The notes beneath the pieces were generated by a model. It was given only the letters and a program-made list of their open reading frames with translations. It had not been told where the DNA came from and ran no database searches. Shown piece after piece: positions 26,248-35,281 of a DNA stretch of 64,000 nucleotides (position 1 is the first letter of the stretch; each line of letters opens with the position of its first letter). Source of the DNA: Martinezella rhizogenes (GTDB lineage Bacteria; Pseudomonadota; Alphaproteobacteria; Rhizobiales; Rhizobiaceae); the NCBI RefSeq assembly GCF_000799715.1, contig NZ_JUHG01000014.1, positions 124,001-188,000 of the forward strand. The letters run 5' to 3'. The position numbers and the translations under genes are program-made.

Positions 26248-27351
26248 CTACCAGACCAGCCCACGCGCCGCGACATCCTCGACGCGGGTGACGATGCCAT
26301 CGCGGTGAAACACCATGGTGTCGAACAGGTTGGACACCACGCAGGTATGGTTGGGAATGATGCGGACCTTGTCGCCGATCTCGGGGCGGGGGCCGGTGCA
26401 GTTCGAAAGGTCGATGACCCCATGCTCTTCCGAAAGGCCAGTGATGACGGCCTCGGGATAGCCGATGACGACACCGTGGTCTGAGAAGCCGAGGAGATCC
26501 GAAGTCAGCGCCTTTGAGCCGGCATCGATGACGGCGCGATCAGGCGTCGGGCGCGAAACGACGGTTGCGAGGATATGCATGGCGCAATCCTCCTCGCGGC
26601 AATGGCCGGCGCGCACCATGGAGCGGTCGTTGTAGATATAGGTCCCGGCACGGTGCTCGGTCGCCGCCGGCACCAGATGCGCGTCGAAAAGGCTCGGCGA
26701 GCCGCCATTGCTGACGATGGCGCAGTCGATGCCATCGCGCTTCAAAAGCGAGATGGTCTCGGCCAGAAAGGTCTGAGTATCAGCGGCGCTGTTCGGCTTC
26801 GGATAGTTCATCAGCCCGCCGAAGACGAGGCCGGGCTTGCTGGCGATATGTCTTGCCAGAGCTGCGGCAGCCTCCGGCGTTTGCACGCCGCAACGTCCGC
26901 CGCCCGTATCGCATTCCACCAGCACGGTCAGTGGCTTGCGCGTGGCAAACCATGCCGAAAGTCCGTCGACGGTGTAGTTGCTGTCGGCCACTACTTTCAG
27001 TCCGCCGATCCGGTTGTTCAGCGCTGAGAGGCGAGCAAGCTTTTCAGGCCCGATGATGTTGTAGGTGATGAGGATATCCTCGAAGCCGGCATCCGCGAAG
27101 ACCTCGGCCTCGGTGATCTTCTGGCAATTGATCCCCTTGGCGCCGGCGGCCACCTGCGCGCTCGCTAGCGCCGGGATCTTGTGGGTCTTGATATGCGGCC
27201 GGAAATTCAGCCCATGTTCGTCCATATAGGCCTGCACGCGGGCGATATTGCCCGCCATGCGGTCCTCGTCGATGATCGGTCGCGGCGTCGAAAGGTCCTC
27301 GATACGGTCGCCCGGCCTCGGGCTGATCTCCGAGGCTATGTCATGTGCCAT
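26248..27351 (-). CDS. D-threonine aldolase / D-serine dehydratase-like PLP enzyme
   Basis: This 367-residue fold-type III PLP protein combines an alanine-racemase-like N-terminal barrel with a DSD1-type C-terminal domain. The PLP lysine lies in RPHIKTHKIPALA near residue 50, and a probable metal site near the C-terminus is formed by the His of IIPNHTCVVSNLFD and a cysteine. Such enzymes split D-3-hydroxy amino acids to glycine and an aldehyde, or dehydrate D-serine. The start follows GGGAG and lies next to the stop of the M81 gene, so the two are coupled. In this cluster it likely handles a D-amino acid released from the imported compound. Confidence 0.86.
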   Translation of the reverse strand: MAHDIASEISPRPGDRIEDLSTPRPIIDEDRMAGNIARVQAYMDEHGLNFRPHIKTHKIPALASAQVAAGAKGINCQKITEAEVFADAGFEDILITYNIIGPEKLARLSALNNRIGGLKVVADSNYTVDGLSAWFATRKPLTVLVECDTGGGRCGVQTPEAAAALARHIASKPGLVFGGLMNYPKPNSAADTQTFLAETISLLKRDGIDCAIVSNGGSPSLFDAHLVPAATEHRAGTYIYNDRSMVRAGHCREEDCAMHILATVVSRPTPDRAVIDAGSKALTSDLLGFSDHGVVIGYPEAVITGLSEEHGVIDLSNCTGPRPEIGDKVRIIPNHTCVVSNLFDTMVFHRDGIVTRVEDVAARGLVW

Positions 27352-27352
27352 A

Positions 27353-28828
27353 TCAGGCAACTCCCTGCTTTGCCGCATGCGGATCGGCAATCATCGGCCA
27401 GATGTCTTTTGGCGCGCGGCGATAGGGCGTGCGCGCCGGATTGTTCGGATAAGGCGTTCCGGCCGAGCAGTAAAGGATTTCCGAGGCGATCCTGGAGAAG
27501 GAGGCATAAAAATGGTTGGTCGACTTGATCACCAGGATCTTCTTTTGCGTGGGATCGATGCCCATCACCGAGAAAAGCGTGGGATCGAAGCTCTGCGCGC
27601 GCGTCGAATTGAGGATGATGTCGATGCCGTTAAGTTCGATATGCGCCGCGTCGCCGAAGGGCGCGAAGCTTTCGCCGAAGCGCATTTCGGCATTGGCCAC
27701 GAGCCGCACGATCTTGACGATGCCGTCGATGGGATGGCCGGTGCCCGGTGCCGATTTCGCGCCAAACCGCAGCGGGATCTCCGCGCCTTCGCCGGCGGCC
27801 ATGCAGATCTGCACCGCCATCGGGTCCCAGATCGTGCCGATCGCCGTGTCGCGGGCTCCTTGGTCGAGCAGTTCCTGAAGGATGACGGTGGCATCGCCCG
27901 CGGTGCCGCCGCCGGGATTGTCCCAGAGATCGGCGATGACGACCGGCCAGGAAGTGGCGGCCATGGCCTCGGCCACCGCCTGCTTCTCGTCGATCTGTGG
28001 CATGATGAAAGTGCCGCGCTTTGCAAAGAGTTCGAGGCCGAGGTCGCGGGCGAGAGCAGATCCCTTATCCGGCTTACTATCGGTGATGACCAGCAGCTTC
28101 GTGCCCATTTCCGGCACGTCGCCGGCCATGAAGCCATGGATGACGGAGATTGACAGGATATCCTTGTCGGCCTCTTCCATGGCCATGATCTTGTCGACGA
28201 AGGAGCGCATCGGCTCGCGCGAGGTCGGGAAGACGTCGATCATCCGACAATCAAAGACGGACATGACCGGCTTTACGCGGCCCTCCAGCGTGTCGACGGC
28301 GATGCGCCAGAGATCCTCGGCGCGGTCGACGAAATCCGTATGCGGGAATTCCTTGAAGTAAACGAAGAAATCGACGGCCGTGAGGCGTTTTTTCGTCAGG
28401 TGGCTATGCGGGTCGAGTTCGGCGCAGACCAGGATATCCGGCCCGACGATTTCACGGACGCGCGTGAGGAAATCACCCTCGGTATCCTCATAGCCATCGG
28501 CGACCATGGCGCCATGCAGGCCCAGCACAACGCCATCGACCGGCATGGCGGCGCGCAGCTGGCCGAGGATTTCGTCGCGGAGGTCCTCATAGGTTCGGCG
28601 GTTTAGGAGGCCGGCTGGGTCGGCCCAGACGGCAGTACCCTCGATCAGCTCCCAGCCTTTTTCAGCGGTGACCTTGCGTCCGACCGTGATCGGCGCCGAA
28701 CAAAGCGTCGGTGTTTCCGGATGCGTGCCCGGCGGCGCATAGAGCGAGGCCTCGAAGGCGCGCCGGTCGACGCAGATCGGAGAAAAGGTGTTCGTTTCGG
28801 TCGCGAGCACCGCAGTAAAAATGCGCAA
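27353..28828 (-). CDS. M81 metallopeptidase (MlrC / microcystinase C family)
   Basis: This 491-residue protein is a member of the MlrC family, named for the last hydrolase in microcystin breakdown. Key segments are LATETNTFSP at the N-terminus, LGLHGAM, AELDPHSHLT and ADLWDNPGGGTAGD, which carry candidate zinc ligands (Asp and His). I set the start at TTG 28828 because AGAGG lies 8 nt upstream and the protein then begins with the family's first strand; the upstream ATG adds 43 unrelated residues. It lies between the NTF2-like and D-threonine-aldolase-like genes on the same strand. The substrate is likely an unusual amide or peptide. Confidence 0.87.
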   Translation of the reverse strand: MRIFTAVLATETNTFSPICVDRRAFEASLYAPPGTHPETPTLCSAPITVGRKVTAEKGWELIEGTAVWADPAGLLNRRTYEDLRDEILGQLRAAMPVDGVVLGLHGAMVADGYEDTEGDFLTRVREIVGPDILVCAELDPHSHLTKKRLTAVDFFVYFKEFPHTDFVDRAEDLWRIAVDTLEGRVKPVMSVFDCRMIDVFPTSREPMRSFVDKIMAMEEADKDILSISVIHGFMAGDVPEMGTKLLVITDSKPDKGSALARDLGLELFAKRGTFIMPQIDEKQAVAEAMAATSWPVVIADLWDNPGGGTAGDATVILQELLDQGARDTAIGTIWDPMAVQICMAAGEGAEIPLRFGAKSAPGTGHPIDGIVKIVRLVANAEMRFGESFAPFGDAAHIELNGIDIILNSTRAQSFDPTLFSVMGIDPTQKKILVIKSTNHFYASFSRIASEILYCSAGTPYPNNPARTPYRRAPKDIWPMIADPHAAKQGVA

Positions 28829-28847
28829 CGCTGTCGCCTCTATTCCA

Positions 28848-29333
28848 TCAGTCCATCGGATTCGGCAGGTAACCGGTAAAGCCCGAAATCTTCCAGCGGC
28901 CCTCATGCCGGCGGCAGTAATAGAGCGTCTGCCATTTGAGCAGGTCGACGCCACCATCGGCCTTCTTCAGGCTGCCGTCGAATTTCTTGCGCACCAGTGC
29001 CGTCTCGCCTTCGATCTCTATGTCTTCCAGCGTCGTGGTGGTGAAAATAGCGGTGCGGGGGTCCTCGGCGAAGGATTGGCTCGCAAAGTCCTGCGCCTGG
29101 CGCAGCCATTCGTCGCGATAGGCGGTAAGCGTCGGAAAGGCGAGGCGCCATTTGTCCGGGCTGACCTCGCGGCGGCCGTCTATGCCGATAAAGCCCTCCT
29201 CGACGAAATCATGCGCCACCAGCGACCAATCCGCGGCGATAAAAGCATCGATATCGCGCGGCACGAGCATCTCCCAGATTGCATGGCGGGCAGCATCGTC
29301 GGCAGGGAAAGGATTTTTGAAAGGATCGCGCAT
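28848..29333 (-). CDS. NTF2/SnoaL-like protein
   Basis: This 161-residue protein starts at MRDPFKNPF. It has the cone-shaped NTF2-like pattern: helices at the N-terminus (AIWEMLVPRDIDAFIAADWSLVAHDF) followed by strands ending in WQTLYYCRRHEGRWKISGF. Such domains bind or isomerise small molecules. No catalytic residue can be assigned. It heads the minus-strand run with the M81 and aldolase-like genes (19-nt gap) and is divergent from RidA. An in-frame ATG at 29405 is possible but would begin inside the divergent promoter. Confidence 0.75.
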   Translation of the reverse strand: MRDPFKNPFPADDAARHAIWEMLVPRDIDAFIAADWSLVAHDFVEEGFIGIDGRREVSPDKWRLAFPTLTAYRDEWLRQAQDFASQSFAEDPRTAIFTTTTLEDIEIEGETALVRKKFDGSLKKADGGVDLLKWQTLYYCRRHEGRWKISGFTGYLPNPMD

Positions 29334-29444
29334 TGGACCAGCCGTATTTAAATTCTTTTCATAAATTACGATTTTCACTGGCCAAATTCTGCTTTCTATG
29401 GTCACTTGTCAACGTATCAAGAAAATAATTTGCAGGAATGGAAA
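29334..29444. promoter_or_regulatory. AT-rich divergent promoter region with a box like that of the ABC operon
   Basis: This 111-bp region separates the minus-strand run (NTF2-like, M81, aldolase-like) from the plus-strand run (RidA, RpiR, SDR, GH20). It is much richer in A and T than its surroundings. GAAAATAATTT at 29421-29431 matches the 11-bp box before the sugar ABC operon at ten positions and lies just before the RidA ribosome-binding site. It is a candidate operator for the RpiR protein encoded 416 bp downstream. Confidence 0.4.
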
Positions 29445-29834
29445 ATGCCCATCAAGCGTTATGGCTCCGGCCAGACGGGTGCCGGTGGTAAGCCGTTGCC
29501 TTTCGCGCGTGCTGTCGAGGCCAATGGCTGGTTGCATGTCTCGGGCCAGGTCGCCATGGAAAATGGCGAGATCATCGACGGCGGCATCGTCGCTCAGACC
29601 CACAAGACGATCGGCAATGTCATCGCCATTCTCCAGGAGGCCGGCTACGGCCTGGAGCATGTCGTCCGCGTCGGCGTCTGGCTGGACGATCCGCGCGATT
29701 TCTGGAGCTTCAACAAGATCTATCAGGATTATTTCGGGGCTCATCCGCCGGCGCGCGCCTGCGTGCAGGCGTCGATGATGGTCGATTGCAAGGTGGAGAT
29801 CGACTGCGTCGCCTATAAGACGCCGGACGCTTAA
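29445..29834 (+). CDS. RidA/YjgF/YER057c family deaminase
   Basis: This 129-residue protein begins MPIKRYGSGQTG with AGGA 8 nt upstream. RidA proteins hydrolyse reactive enamine or imine intermediates released by PLP enzymes. The family core is present (VSGQVAMENGEI and the C-terminal DCKVEIDCVAYK), and the candidate substrate-binding Arg lies in PPARACVQA. Its partner here may be the PLP-dependent D-threonine-aldolase or D-serine-dehydratase-like enzyme, which could produce such intermediates. It starts a plus-strand run with RpiR (26-nt gap). Confidence 0.92.
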   Translation: MPIKRYGSGQTGAGGKPLPFARAVEANGWLHVSGQVAMENGEIIDGGIVAQTHKTIGNVIAILQEAGYGLEHVVRVGVWLDDPRDFWSFNKIYQDYFGAHPPARACVQASMMVDCKVEIDCVAYKTPDA

Positions 29835-29860
29835 GAGACGCCACGACAGGGGAGGGGCCG

Positions 29861-30724
29861 ATGGATATTTTCACGACCATGCAGGAGGAGAGGGCGCGGC
29901 TTTCGCAATCGGAAAACCGCATTGCCGATATCGTCCTCAACGACTTCGAATTCGCGGTCAACGCCTCCATCATCGAGCTTGCCGGCAAGGCCGATGTCTC
30001 GCCGCCGACCGTTACCCGCTTTTGCCGCCGGCTCGGCTGCGACAGCTTTTCCGATTTCAAGGTGCAGCTCGCCCGTACCGCCTATGTCGGCATGCGCTAT
30101 ATCAGGCCCGAGCCGAAGAGCATCGCGCCGGCGGACGTTGCCCAGGACATCATCACCAAGGCACAGAATGCCCTGTTCCTGCTGCATCGCGGGCTGGATA
30201 TCCCGGCCATCGAGCAGGCGGCGAACCGTCTTGCCGGCGCGGAGATGATCTATGCCTTCGGGTCCGGCGGCAATTCCTCGATGATCGCCAGTGAGTTGCA
30301 GAACCGACTCTTTCGCCTCGGCCTTCGCGTCACCGCCAGCTCCGATCACAGCATGCAGCTGATGATGACGGCCGCCGCCAAGCCGACGGATGTGCTGATT
30401 GGCTCGTCCTTCTCCGGCCGCAATGCCGAGCTGGTGCGCGCCTTCACCCTGGCCCGGGAAGTGAAGGTGCCGACGATCGCGCTGACGCAGAGTAACAGCC
30501 CGGTGGCGCTCGCGGCTGACATCACCGTGCCGATCGACCTGCCCGAAGGCGACAATATCTATCGGCCGACGTCGACGCGCATCGCCTATCTCGCAGTCGT
30601 GGACATTCTCGCAAGCCTGGTCGCCTACCGCATCCAGCCGCAGGCGACGGTGACCTTGCGCCGCATCAAGCAGCAGCTTGTTGCCCATCGGGACGGCGAC
30701 GACCGCCAGCTTCTCGGCGACTAG
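29861..30724 (+). CDS. RpiR/MurR-family transcriptional regulator
   Basis: This 287-residue protein has an N-terminal helix-turn-helix (residues about 1-77; ADVSPPTVTRFCRRLG) and a C-terminal SIS domain from about residue 120 (IYAFGSGGNSSMIASELQ) that binds phosphosugars. Relatives such as MurR and HexR control amino-sugar or sugar catabolism. Placement inside the sugar cluster, with 11-bp boxes before two of the transcripts, suggests it is the local repressor. The SIS ligand is unknown; an amino-sugar phosphate would fit the GH20 neighbour. Confidence 0.92.
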   Translation: MDIFTTMQEERARLSQSENRIADIVLNDFEFAVNASIIELAGKADVSPPTVTRFCRRLGCDSFSDFKVQLARTAYVGMRYIRPEPKSIAPADVAQDIITKAQNALFLLHRGLDIPAIEQAANRLAGAEMIYAFGSGGNSSMIASELQNRLFRLGLRVTASSDHSMQLMMTAAAKPTDVLIGSSFSGRNAELVRAFTLAREVKVPTIALTQSNSPVALAADITVPIDLPEGDNIYRPTSTRIAYLAVVDILASLVAYRIQPQATVTLRRIKQQLVAHRDGDDRQLLGD

Positions 30725-30748
30725 ACCCTATTAAAGAGGAAGAGCCAC

Positions 30749-31525
30749 ATGAGCAGATCCGTCGCCATCGTCACCGGAGCCGCCGGCGATATCGGCCGGG
30801 CCATCGCCCGGCGCCTGGCGGATGACCACGATATCGTCCTGCTTGTCGATATCGACGCTTCCGCCGCTGAAGCGGCCGCGCGTGAGCTTGGGCCAGTGGA
30901 ACGCTTTGTCGCGCTGAAGGTCGACGTTACCAGCGAGACCGATACCGCCAACATGGCGAAGGTGGCGGCCGGGCTGGGCGTCGTCAGGACGCTGGTCAAC
31001 AATGCGGGTGCGGCGCGCGCCGTCAGCCTGCACGATACGACGCCGGAAATCTGGCGCGCCGACAATGCGCTTAATCTCGAAGCGGCTTTCCTCTGCTTCC
31101 GCGCCGTCGAGGACATGCTGAAGGCGTCGAAGGGATCGTTGATCAACATCGCCTCGGTCAACGGAATGGCCGTGTTCGGCCACCCCGCCTATAGCGCCGC
31201 CAAGGCCGGGCTTCTGCACTTCACCCGGCTGGTCGCGGTCGAATACGGCAAGTTCGGAATTCGCGCCAATGCGGTGGCGCCTGGCACGGTACGGACGCAG
31301 GCCTGGGAGGCGCGCGCCAGCGCCAATCCGAATGTCTTCGAGGAGGCGCGCCGCTGGTATCCGCTGCAGCGTGTCGTCGATCCCGCCGATGTCGCCAATG
31401 CCGTCGGTTTCCTGGCAAGTCCGCTCGCTGCGTCCATCACCGGCGTCTGCCTGCCGGTCGATTGCGGCCTGACGGCGGGGCAGGCGGAGCTTGCCCACAC
31501 ATTCTCACAGTCCGACCATTATTGA
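30749..31525 (+). CDS. short-chain dehydrogenase/reductase
   Basis: This 258-residue classical SDR has the TGAAGDIGRA cofactor motif near residue 11, NNAG near residue 88, the catalytic Ser in INIASVNG and YSAAK with the Tyr/Lys pair near residue 149. An Asp at the end of the second strand (LLVDIDAS) favours NAD over NADP. A strong AAGAGGAAGAG ribosome-binding site lies before the ATG. It probably oxidises or reduces an intermediate of the pathway and is followed by GH20 after 27 nt. Confidence 0.93.
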   Translation: MSRSVAIVTGAAGDIGRAIARRLADDHDIVLLVDIDASAAEAAARELGPVERFVALKVDVTSETDTANMAKVAAGLGVVRTLVNNAGAARAVSLHDTTPEIWRADNALNLEAAFLCFRAVEDMLKASKGSLINIASVNGMAVFGHPAYSAAKAGLLHFTRLVAVEYGKFGIRANAVAPGTVRTQAWEARASANPNVFEEARRWYPLQRVVDPADVANAVGFLASPLAASITGVCLPVDCGLTAGQAELAHTFSQSDHY

Positions 31526-31552
31526 ACGCTCGTTGTTATAAAGGGAACAGAC

Positions 31553-33472
31553 ATGCAGCCAGCTTCCTATCATCTTGAACACACCTGGTCTCCCGAAGGC
31601 GGTCCGAACGGCCGCCTGACCTTTACGCTGATCAATCTGTCGGATGCGCCGCTTACCGGTTTCAGCCTCGTCTATACCTCGCTGACGCGCGTCATCGACA
31701 CCAAGGCGTGCGACAATGCCGTCTTCCTGCGCCGCAACGCCAATTTCCATGAATTCGCCCCGCCCGCCGGCCTGTCCGTGGCGCCCGGCGATAGCTGGAC
31801 CTTCACCGTCAGCGGTTTGCATCGCGTCGCGAAACATTGCACGGATGGCGCCAAGTCCGCCTATCTGACGCTTGCCGACGGCAGCCATGTCGACATCTCC
31901 ATCAGCGACCTCCTGCTCGAAGGCCGCGTCAGCGAGCCGCCGCCGGTGCTGCTGCCGGAAGGCAAGCTCGACCTGCCCTTCGCCATCCAGCCCTGGCCGG
32001 CCGCGATCGACGTCAAGCCGGGCGAAGACTTTCCGGTCGCACTCTACCCCGCCAAGGGAACGGACGGCGTCAGCCTGAAGGCCGTTGCGGCGGCGCAGGC
32101 GCTCTTCCAGCGCCTGTTTCCCGTCAATCATACTCCGTTCAGCCTCATCTCCGTGCCACAGGGCAGGCCCCTGCGCTTCGTCGAACAGGCTGCCCTTGCC
32201 AAGGAAGCCTATGAGCTCGCTTTCGCGTCCGATGAGATCGTGCTCGCCTATTCCACTGATGCCGGCCGCCTCTATGGCCTGACGACGCTGGCGCAGCTTC
32301 TGGATGGTGCACGGCGCGAACCGGGCAAGTTCCGCTTTCCGATCGCCGGCACGATTTCCGACCAGCCGCGTTACGGCTGGCGCGGCTGCCATCTCGATGT
32401 CTCGCGCCAATTCAACCCCAAGGAGGATGTGAAGCGGCTGATCGATATCCTCGCCTGGTTGAAGCTCAATATCTTCCATTGGCATTTGACCGACGACGAG
32501 GCCTGGCGGCTGGAGATCAAGGCCTATCCGGGGCTGACCACGACCGGCGTACTGCGCGGCCCGGACGAACCCCTGCTGCCGCAGCTTGGCAATGGCGCCG
32601 AACCGGTCGGCGGCTTCTATACGCAGGACGACGTCAGGGAGATCGTCGCGCATGCGCTGGCGCTCGGCGTTGAGGTCGTGCCGGAAATCGACATTCCCGG
32701 CCATAGCACTGCCACCCTTGCCGCTCTGCTGGATCTGACCGATGGGCAGGAGGCGCCGGAAAGCTATCATTCCGTTCAGGGCTACCCCAACAATGCCCTC
32801 AACCCGGCGATAGAGCTGACCTATGAATTTCTCGGCAAGGTCTTCGACGAAATGGTCGAGCTGTTCCCCTCCGAATATCTCCATATCGGCGGTGACGAGG
32901 TAGCCAACGGTTCCTGGCTCGCCTCGCCGATGGCGCGCAAGCTGATGGAGCAGGAGGGCATCTCCGGCACCTTCGCGCTGCAATCCTATTTCCTGAAGCG
33001 GGTGAAGGCGATGCTGACGACGCGCGGCCGCAAGCTCTCCGGCTGGAACGAGGTCGCCCACGGCGGCGGCGTTGGCACCGAAGGCACGCTGCTGATGGCC
33101 TGGGAAAAGCCCGAGGTCGGCATCGAGCTGGCGCGCGAGGGCTATGATGTGGTGATGACGCCCGGCCAGGCCTATTATCTCGACATGGTGCAGGCGGAGG
33201 CATGGCAGGAGCCGGGCGCGAGCTGGGCTGGCACCGTGCCGCCGGCGCATACCTATGCCTATGAGGCCGAGGGCGATTTTCCGGATGAGCTGAAGGATCG
33301 GTTGAAGGGCGTGCAGGCCTGCATCTGGCAGGAAAACTTCCTGTCGCGCGCCTATTTCAACCGTCTCGTCTTCCCGCGCCTCCCGGCCATCGCCGAAGCC
33401 GCCTGGACGCCGAAGGCTGGCAAGGACTGGCAGAGGTTTGCGGCGATCGTGCCGCTCAGCCCGAGCCTGTAG
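31553..33472 (+). CDS. beta-N-acetylhexosaminidase, GH20
   Basis: This 639-residue enzyme has an N-terminal part without obvious motifs, a GH20b-like domain and the catalytic barrel starting at GWRGCHLDVSRQF. The catalytic Asp-Glu pair is in LHIGGDEVANGSW near residues 448-449, and WHLTDDEAWRLEIK and the substrate-binding tryptophans are present. No signal peptide is visible, so it likely acts in the cytoplasm on an imported substrate, removing terminal GlcNAc or GalNAc by substrate-assisted catalysis. It ends the RidA-RpiR-SDR run and is followed by a stable hairpin. Confidence 0.93.
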   Translation: MQPASYHLEHTWSPEGGPNGRLTFTLINLSDAPLTGFSLVYTSLTRVIDTKACDNAVFLRRNANFHEFAPPAGLSVAPGDSWTFTVSGLHRVAKHCTDGAKSAYLTLADGSHVDISISDLLLEGRVSEPPPVLLPEGKLDLPFAIQPWPAAIDVKPGEDFPVALYPAKGTDGVSLKAVAAAQALFQRLFPVNHTPFSLISVPQGRPLRFVEQAALAKEAYELAFASDEIVLAYSTDAGRLYGLTTLAQLLDGARREPGKFRFPIAGTISDQPRYGWRGCHLDVSRQFNPKEDVKRLIDILAWLKLNIFHWHLTDDEAWRLEIKAYPGLTTTGVLRGPDEPLLPQLGNGAEPVGGFYTQDDVREIVAHALALGVEVVPEIDIPGHSTATLAALLDLTDGQEAPESYHSVQGYPNNALNPAIELTYEFLGKVFDEMVELFPSEYLHIGGDEVANGSWLASPMARKLMEQEGISGTFALQSYFLKRVKAMLTTRGRKLSGWNEVAHGGGVGTEGTLLMAWEKPEVGIELAREGYDVVMTPGQAYYLDMVQAEAWQEPGASWAGTVPPAHTYAYEAEGDFPDELKDRLKGVQACIWQENFLSRAYFNRLVFPRLPAIAEAAWTPKAGKDWQRFAAIVPLSPSL

Positions 33473-33491
33473 GCTGGCTCTCGAAAGCATG

Positions 33492-33519
33492 GCGCTGCCT
33501 GCGACATTGTGGGCAGCGC
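33492..33519 (+). other. stem-loop after the GH20 gene
   Basis: GCGCTGCC and GGCAGCGC form a perfect 8-bp stem with a 12-nt loop 19 nt after the GH20 stop. There is no T-run, so it may protect the 3' end of the transcript or act with Rho rather than end transcription by itself. Confidence 0.45.
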
Positions 33520-33605
33520 GCGGTACTGTCACAAAAATGATATGGGATGCATAATAATAGGGTGCTTCTGATAGCGAAGTCTATGACTGAGAAGAGGAAT
33601 CCCCC

Positions 33606-33920
33606 ATGAAGAAGATTATGTTGGTCGCGGTATTCGGGCTGTGCGCCTCGAGCGCGATGGCGATATCGCGCTATGACACCCCGTCCATGAGTTGCTCGGC
33701 CGTGCACGACAAGATCGCCCAGGAGGGTGAGGTCGTGCTGCAGCATCCCTCCAGCACCGTCAAGAACCTGACGGTCTATGATCGCTATGTGTCGAATTCG
33801 GCGGCCTGCGTGGGCCGTGGCGTCCCGACAAAGGCCTCCGTCCCGACCTCAGACGACCCGAGCTGCAAGGTTCAGCTTTGCGCGCCGGCCACGGGCAGGG
33901 GACATAACCGCAAGGGCTGA
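33606..33920 (+). CDS. secreted hypothetical protein with conserved-looking cysteines
   Basis: This 104-residue protein starts at an ATG after GAGGAA and has a signal peptide (MKKIMLVAVFGLCASSAMA, cut before ISRYD). The mature part has four cysteines (SMSCSAV, AACVGRG, SCKVQLC), compatible with two disulphides in the periplasm. I recognise no family. Neighbours give no functional hint. Confidence 0.75.
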   Translation: MKKIMLVAVFGLCASSAMAISRYDTPSMSCSAVHDKIAQEGEVVLQHPSSTVKNLTVYDRYVSNSAACVGRGVPTKASVPTSDDPSCKVQLCAPATGRGHNRKG

Positions 33921-33966
33921 GCTGTGTCCGCCCGTTGTTGGCGCTCGAAACAGGCAGGCGGATTCC

Positions 33967-34827
33967 CTATCCGGCTGCCTCGGCGATCGCGGCCTTGACT
34001 TGCATGTATCGGCCGCGAACCGAACTCTCGACATGAAGCGTGCCGATGGGAAAGCGCGAATAACTGTCGAAGCTGAGTTCGATGAAGCTTTCCAGTGAAA
34101 TGAGACGATAGTCGTTCGGTATCTTGAAGAGATAGGATCCCTTGACCCCGAACATCTCGGCAATTTCCGGATATACCGGATAGCACGGCCCCTTGAGAAG
34201 ATTGTCCACCGGTACGATGCCGCCTTCGAAGGTCTGAACCCCGAGGCGCTTCATGAAAGCGTGCGCTATATCATAGATGCAATGGATCTTTGGATGGTTC
34301 ACCGAATACATGAAGGAATTGCCGCGAGACCATTTCCTGAATGAGGACGAAATATCCAATCCATATTGCGCGAAGTTGTTGATGAGATCCGTACGCTCCT
34401 CTTCCCAGCGCGTAAGGAAGCCGCATCTTTCAAACACATCCCGGCGAAACAATTTGCGGGTCGCTTCGAGGGACAGTCCGGCTTCATATGCGGCCAGTAC
34501 GATCATCGAGTGATACGAACTCATCGGCCCCTCGAGTGGCCCGGCACTCTCCGAGAAAGCATAGCAAACATCGGGGTGATAAGCGTCGAATTCTATCGAG
34601 GGAATAATGTCGAGATTGCGCGCGGCGGTGAAATCGAAATCCATGGTCTGGAAATGCGGGTGGATGATCACCCTGAAATAATTCGGCAACGTCGCCCTGT
34701 ATTTTTCGATATCATGCTTGAACGCATAGATATCGACGGCTTCGATATGAAACCTTGGATTGAGCAAATTCAATGAACTTGCGAGTCCAAACGTTTGGCA
34801 ATTCGACAACAGGAGCCATGTTTCCAT
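33967..34827 (-). CDS. WcbI-like polysaccharide-biosynthesis protein
   Basis: This 286-residue protein begins METWLLLSNCQ after AGGA. The early NCQ triad after a hydrophobic strand, and later the motif PMSSYHSMIV, resemble WcbI-type proteins, which bind acyl-CoA and take part in capsule modification in other bacteria. The C-terminal half has the segment SYLFKIPNDYRLISLESFIE. Base composition is lower in GC than the adjacent housekeeping genes. It has no operon partner here. The family call is tentative and the acceptor glycan is unknown. Confidence 0.6.
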   Translation of the reverse strand: METWLLLSNCQTFGLASSLNLLNPRFHIEAVDIYAFKHDIEKYRATLPNYFRVIIHPHFQTMDFDFTAARNLDIIPSIEFDAYHPDVCYAFSESAGPLEGPMSSYHSMIVLAAYEAGLSLEATRKLFRRDVFERCGFLTRWEEERTDLINNFAQYGLDISSSFRKWSRGNSFMYSVNHPKIHCIYDIAHAFMKRLGVQTFEGGIVPVDNLLKGPCYPVYPEIAEMFGVKGSYLFKIPNDYRLISLESFIELSFDSYSRFPIGTLHVESSVRGRYMQVKAAIAEAAG

Positions 34828-35281
34828 CTGATCCATCCTAAGCTTCTGTTTTTGAATATTTTTTCCCACGCTGTAAGGCCGTTTTCTTGCATTGTTGCGG
34901 CCTGCCTGAGGAAGAGGCGTATAGATGTCATGTGCAACTATGTTTTTGCGCCCCTGACCTGTCTATATGAATAGCGTCACGGCTGGGCAATTCGCGGCAT
35001 GGAGCGTGCCTTGGGCGTCAAAGAAGGTAACGATATGCATCGGGATCATGTGCCCAGTCATGGGACGACGCATGGAAGATGCGAGGACTGATGGACGTGT
35101 TCGGATCGACGGTGGGAATGCGACCGATGCAATTTCACGCAGGCAAGCCAAACGGCGACCCGGAGCAGATAAACAGATGCTGTTCGGAAATTGCCACCGA
35201 AGTTTGCCTCGTCCCCGTAGGGGAACTTATGTGACAAAAATCGATGAAAGAACCAACGAAATCAACGTTGGAAAAATGGAA
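34828..35281. other. spacer between WcbI-like gene and tRNA-Leu
   Basis: I see no convincing gene in these 454 bp. Short frames on both strands lack ribosome-binding sites and coding character. The right end holds a weak hairpin that could end the tRNA transcript (35253-35271). The promoter of the WcbI-like gene should lie in the left part. Confidence 0.5.
35253..35271 (-). terminator. possible terminator of tRNA-Leu
   Basis: Downstream of the tRNA on the minus strand, CCAACG and CGTTGG form a 6-bp stem with a 7-nt loop, followed by TTCTTT. The stem is short and the T-run broken, so termination here is uncertain. Confidence 0.4.

Noticed and set aside
31505..33532. 675-codon minus-strand frame opposite the GH20 gene
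   Set aside because: The plus strand encodes a full GH20 with catalytic motifs; the antisense frame is a codon-bias artefact without ribosome-binding site or family likeness.
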